Source of the DNA: JAUYQR01 sp963822435 | Lineage (GTDB): Bacteria; Pseudomonadota; Alphaproteobacteria; Rhodobacterales; Rhodobacteraceae | DNA length: 64,000 bases | Assembly: GCA_963822435.1 (NCBI GenBank) | Contig: CAWGHN010000001.1 | Coordinates: forward strand, 437,168 to 501,167 | Direction of reading: 5' to 3' | In this document: positions 61,719-64,000 of the stretch, piece after piece | Position numbering within the stretch: position 1 is the stretch's first letter | Layout: each line of letters opens with the position of its first letter | Made by a program: the position numbers and the translations under genes | Notes under the pieces: generated by a model | The model's input: only the letters and a program-made list of their open reading frames with translations | Databases searched by the model: none | What the model was told of the DNA's origin: nothing

Positions 61719-62048
61719 TCAGTAAGGATTGAAGATCGGCCTTAACTCTTTGGCCAGATCCCGCGCCACAGCGGCAAGATCGTTCTCAGTTGATGCCAGC
61801 AGAGCGATATGAGTCATTCCGAAGGCCTTGGCCAGACGGTAGCCAGCGTGCGCCGAGCGCTCTGTTTCCAGACATTGCTGCAGGTTGCTGCAATGACCGA
61901 CGTACAGAGCTTCCCACGTCCTCACTTTGGAACGCTGTGTTAAGACATACCCGCCCGGGATCGGCTTGAATTTCTGACGAAGAGGGAGGACGCGGAAGCA
62001 ATACGCTCGCCCGCTGGCACCGCGCCAAATTGTCAATCCGAGAAACAT
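61719..62048 (-). CDS. Small GIY-YIG-like protein, function unknown
   Basis: A 109-residue protein. GGYVLTQRSKVRTWEALYVGHCSNL places a Y-V-L and an L-Y-V-G about 12 residues apart, as in GIY-YIG domains, and the tail DLAKELRPIFNPY resembles the family's C-terminal Glu/Pro-Asn motif. The catalytic Arg of true GIY-YIG nucleases is not evident, so it may be non-catalytic. It lies beside the IS6 element, in accessory DNA. Confidence 0.5.
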   Translation of the reverse strand: MFLGLTIWRGASGRAYCFRVLPLRQKFKPIPGGYVLTQRSKVRTWEALYVGHCSNLQQCLETERSAHAGYRLAKAFGMTHIALLASTENDLAAVARDLAKELRPIFNPY

Positions 62049-62873
62049 GCGCAGGTCGCCAGCTGATACGGCGTTCGCTCTGCCGTGAGCTTATGCTTTC
62101 CCGAATGTTCTGTGAAGGCCGCCCATCGCTGGTGAAGATGCGCCTCACACCTTACGGACTCATCAGTCGCTGGCTGCGCCGATCTCTAAACCTCCGCGGG
62201 CTTTACCGCAATGATCGAGGGCACCAAGGCGTGGAAGCCGTTCGAGTATTGAGAGAGGTGGGGCCGACTTTGGCCGCTTTCTGAGTGTGCGGTCGGCGCA
62301 GAGGACAACACCAATACGCCAGCGAGCAAACCGCACATGCCGGCGCGAGCGTGGCATATAATCAGTCGGATCAGTTTACTGGCCAAAACGCCTCGCCCGT
62401 CATTCGTTGGTCACGGATATGCGAGTCCTTCGCGTGATGCGACCTGAATTTTCTCCTCACCATATCGCTCGGGCAGACGCCGGCGCACCTCCGAGACCGC
62501 GCAGCGCTTCCGCTCCAAGGTGAAGCGAAACGCTTGACCAAAACCTTGAAGGTCGGTCAAGTTAAGTATCGTGTGCCTGTAAGCGCGGGGAACATTGACT
62601 GGCAGACAGGAGCTCCCTGCAGGGGAAGAGGTGATGCCTCTGTCTGGTTCCTTCAGCAACGGAGCCACGGCGTTGGGATATGAGGCGGAACCGGATCCAG
62701 CCGCTCCGCGTTGCGACCCGAAGTGAAGGCATCTGAGACCGCCGTCGAGCTCCCCTCACCGGGTCAGCCAGACCTTCACCCAGTTGTTGGCCATGACAAC
62801 GGCTCCGCGTTGGTCCCCAGCCCTCGCGGAGTTCGTGTCTCAATGGCTGAATCTGCAAACGAGGCGCCTGCGG
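62049..62873. other. Gene-poor accessory region
   Basis: About 825 bases with only short frames on both strands that lack ribosome-binding sites or recognisable motifs. Nothing supported. Confidence 0.4.
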
Positions 62874-63083
62874 CTACTGAGGGCGCGTCGCAACGGACGG
62901 TCTGCCGTAATCGTCAAAATGTCCGCAAGCGATTGCGCAACCTGTTCCGCCAATCAATATGCCGATGACGAACCCTACGAGAGCATCGAAACTCCGCTTT
63001 GGCTTGCTGGTCGGTTCATCATCCGGTGGCAGAAGTACGCGGAATCCACCCGTTTGGGATGAGCCGAGCCTGTACACCGACAT
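62874..63083 (-). CDS. Small single-span membrane protein, unknown
   Basis: A 69-residue protein with one clear hydrophobic segment (ALVGFVIGILIGGTGCAIACG) preceded by a basic/proline stretch (DDEPTSKPKRS), so the N-terminus is probably inside. ATG 63083 is preceded by AAGGAG at ideal spacing, which is strong support for translation in an otherwise empty stretch. No family recognised. It lies 62 bases from the IS5 element's end and may belong to the accessory DNA. Confidence 0.6.
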   Translation of the reverse strand: MSVYRLGSSQTGGFRVLLPPDDEPTSKPKRSFDALVGFVIGILIGGTGCAIACGHFDDYGRPSVATRPQ

Positions 63084-63145
63084 GGGAATCTCCTTGAAAA
63101 AAAGGGATTAACGGATGTGCCGAATGCACAATTCCTCCGCAACCT

Positions 63146-64000
63146 AGGGTCAGGACTCGTTCTCGCATCATAGCCAGAACATGACTGTTGCGGCGAGGGC
63201 GACGGCGGAGAGGAAGACCTTCGGGCATCTGTCGTAGCGTGTTGCGACCCGCCGCCAGTCCTTGAGCCGCCCGAACATGATCTCGATCCTGTTGCGTCGT
63301 TTGTAGCGGCGCTTGTCATGCTTGATGGGTTTGCCGCGCGACTTCCTGCCGGGAATGCAGGGCTTTATCCCCTTGTCTTTCAACGCTTCCCTGAACCAGT
63401 CAGCGTCATAGCCACGGTCGGCCAGCAACCACTCCGCCTTTGGCAGGCTGCCCAGCAGGGCCGCCGCACCGGTGTAGTCGCTGACCTGGCCGGCGGTCAT
63501 GAAGAAGCGGATCGGGCGGCCCTCGGCGTCGGTGACGGCATGCAACTTGGTGTTCATGCCGCCCTTGGTTCGGCCGATCAGACGGCCCCTCTGGTCGCCG
63601 GGCCCCCCTTTTTCGACCGCAGGCTGGTCGCCGTGCGGTGTGCCTTCAGGTAGGTCGCGTCGATCATCACCGTCTTCGGAACGGCTGCCTCGGCGGTCAG
63701 GCCATCCATCATTCGGGCGAAGACACCCTTGTCGCTCCACCGCTTCCAACGGTTGTAGAGGGTCTTCGGCGGGCCATATTCCTTCGGCGCATCGCACCAG
63801 CGCAAGCCATTGCGATTGATGAAGATTATGCCGCTCAACACCCGCCGGTCGTCGACCCGCGGCTTGCCGTGGCTCTTGGGAAAGAAGGGCTGCAGCCGCG
63901 CCATCTGCGCGTCCGTCAGCCAAAAAAGGTTGCTCATCGGTCAGTCTCCTTGCGGAGGCTGAATCACGCCAAGAGCGGATGATCAATGGGTCCTGACCCT
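63146..64000 (-). mobile_element. IS5-family (IS427-type) insertion sequence, 855 bp, ending at the window edge
   Basis: Inverted ends AGGGTCAGGAC (63146-63156) and GTCCTGACCCT (63990-64000) match perfectly, so the element seems complete and its right end coincides with the last base shown. The left flank is CCT before AGGG; the right flank and target duplication cannot be seen. Confidence 0.88.
63168..63937 (-). CDS. IS5-family transposase made by -1 programmed frameshift
   Basis: Two overlapping frames. The first (63578-63937, 119 residues) starts SNLFWLTDAQMARLQPFFPK and contains VMIDATYLKAH with the first catalytic Asp. The second continues from RGRLIGRTKGGMN to VMFWL, ending at 63168, with the second Asp in LLADRGYDADW and the Glu in RRNRIEIMFGRLKD. 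The frames join by a -1 shift at the A5/G6 run at 63603-63613, usual for the IS427 group. ATG 63937 has AAGGAG upstream. The fused product is about 255 residues. Confidence 0.88.

Overview
The window is high-GC DNA that looks like an alphaproteobacterium, probably a member of the Rhodobacterales. Support comes from a chvE-gguABC-gbpR sugar locus, CUT2-type sugar importers packed in long operons, and the general gene style. Species cannot be named from the sequence. No tRNA, rRNA or CRISPR array was seen. Very long antisense reading frames are common here because of GC bias and are not genes.

Positions 1-8465: a leftward operon chvE, gguA, gguB, gguC, a 2,5-dioxovalerate (alpha-ketoglutaric semialdehyde) dehydrogenase and a mutarotase, with the divergent LysR gene gbpR. 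Together they suggest import of an aldose such as arabinose, xylose or galactose and non-phosphorylating oxidation towards 2-oxoglutarate.

Positions 8475-18135: a leftward polyol or ketose module. It has a CUT2 ABC importer, an SDR dehydrogenase, two dihydroxyacetone-kinase-type K/L pairs and an RpiB-type isomerase. One DhaK domain is fused to a SorC-type DNA-binding repressor. Two matching 19-bp palindromes stand in front of the operon. The layout resembles known tetritol (threitol/erythritol) routes.

Positions 18309-23630: a sulfotransferase-like gene and a methyltransferase-WbsX fusion (surface glycan), a secreted Lys/Asp-repeat protein with a good terminator, and a TauE/SafE permease.

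Positions 23742-42464: the most unusual region. A 16-gene leftward operon joins a sugar-type ABC importer and several alicyclic/sugar oxidoreductases to the complete hydroxyquinol lower pathway (hydroxyquinol 1,2-dioxygenase, maleylacetate reductase, 3-oxoadipate CoA-transferase, 3-oxoadipyl-CoA thiolase). No aromatic monooxygenase or decarboxylase is present. This suggests that an imported sugar-like ring, possibly a deoxy-cyclitol, is oxidised and dehydrated to trihydroxybenzene. Divergently lie a 3-hydroxyisobutyrate-dehydrogenase-like gene and a cytoplasmic protein joining a winged helix to an ABC-type solute-binding domain, likely the regulator.

Positions 43026-55674: an envelope-stress-like region. 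It has a lipoprotein, two broken paralogous secreted-protein genes, a COG4705 membrane protein, a two-component system, a DedA-PAP2-LssY fusion, a second PAP2, a cytochrome b561 and an ABC-2 exporter with a calcium-repeat secreted protein. Three copies of one 26-bp motif, each about 70-75 bases before a start codon, tie the flanking operons into a probable regulon of the two-component system.

Positions 56075-64000: an amino-acid permease, a sugar-lactone oxidase and an SDR, followed by a gene-poor stretch holding an IS6-family element (820 bp), a GIY-YIG-like small gene, a small membrane protein and an IS5/IS427-type element that ends exactly at the window edge.
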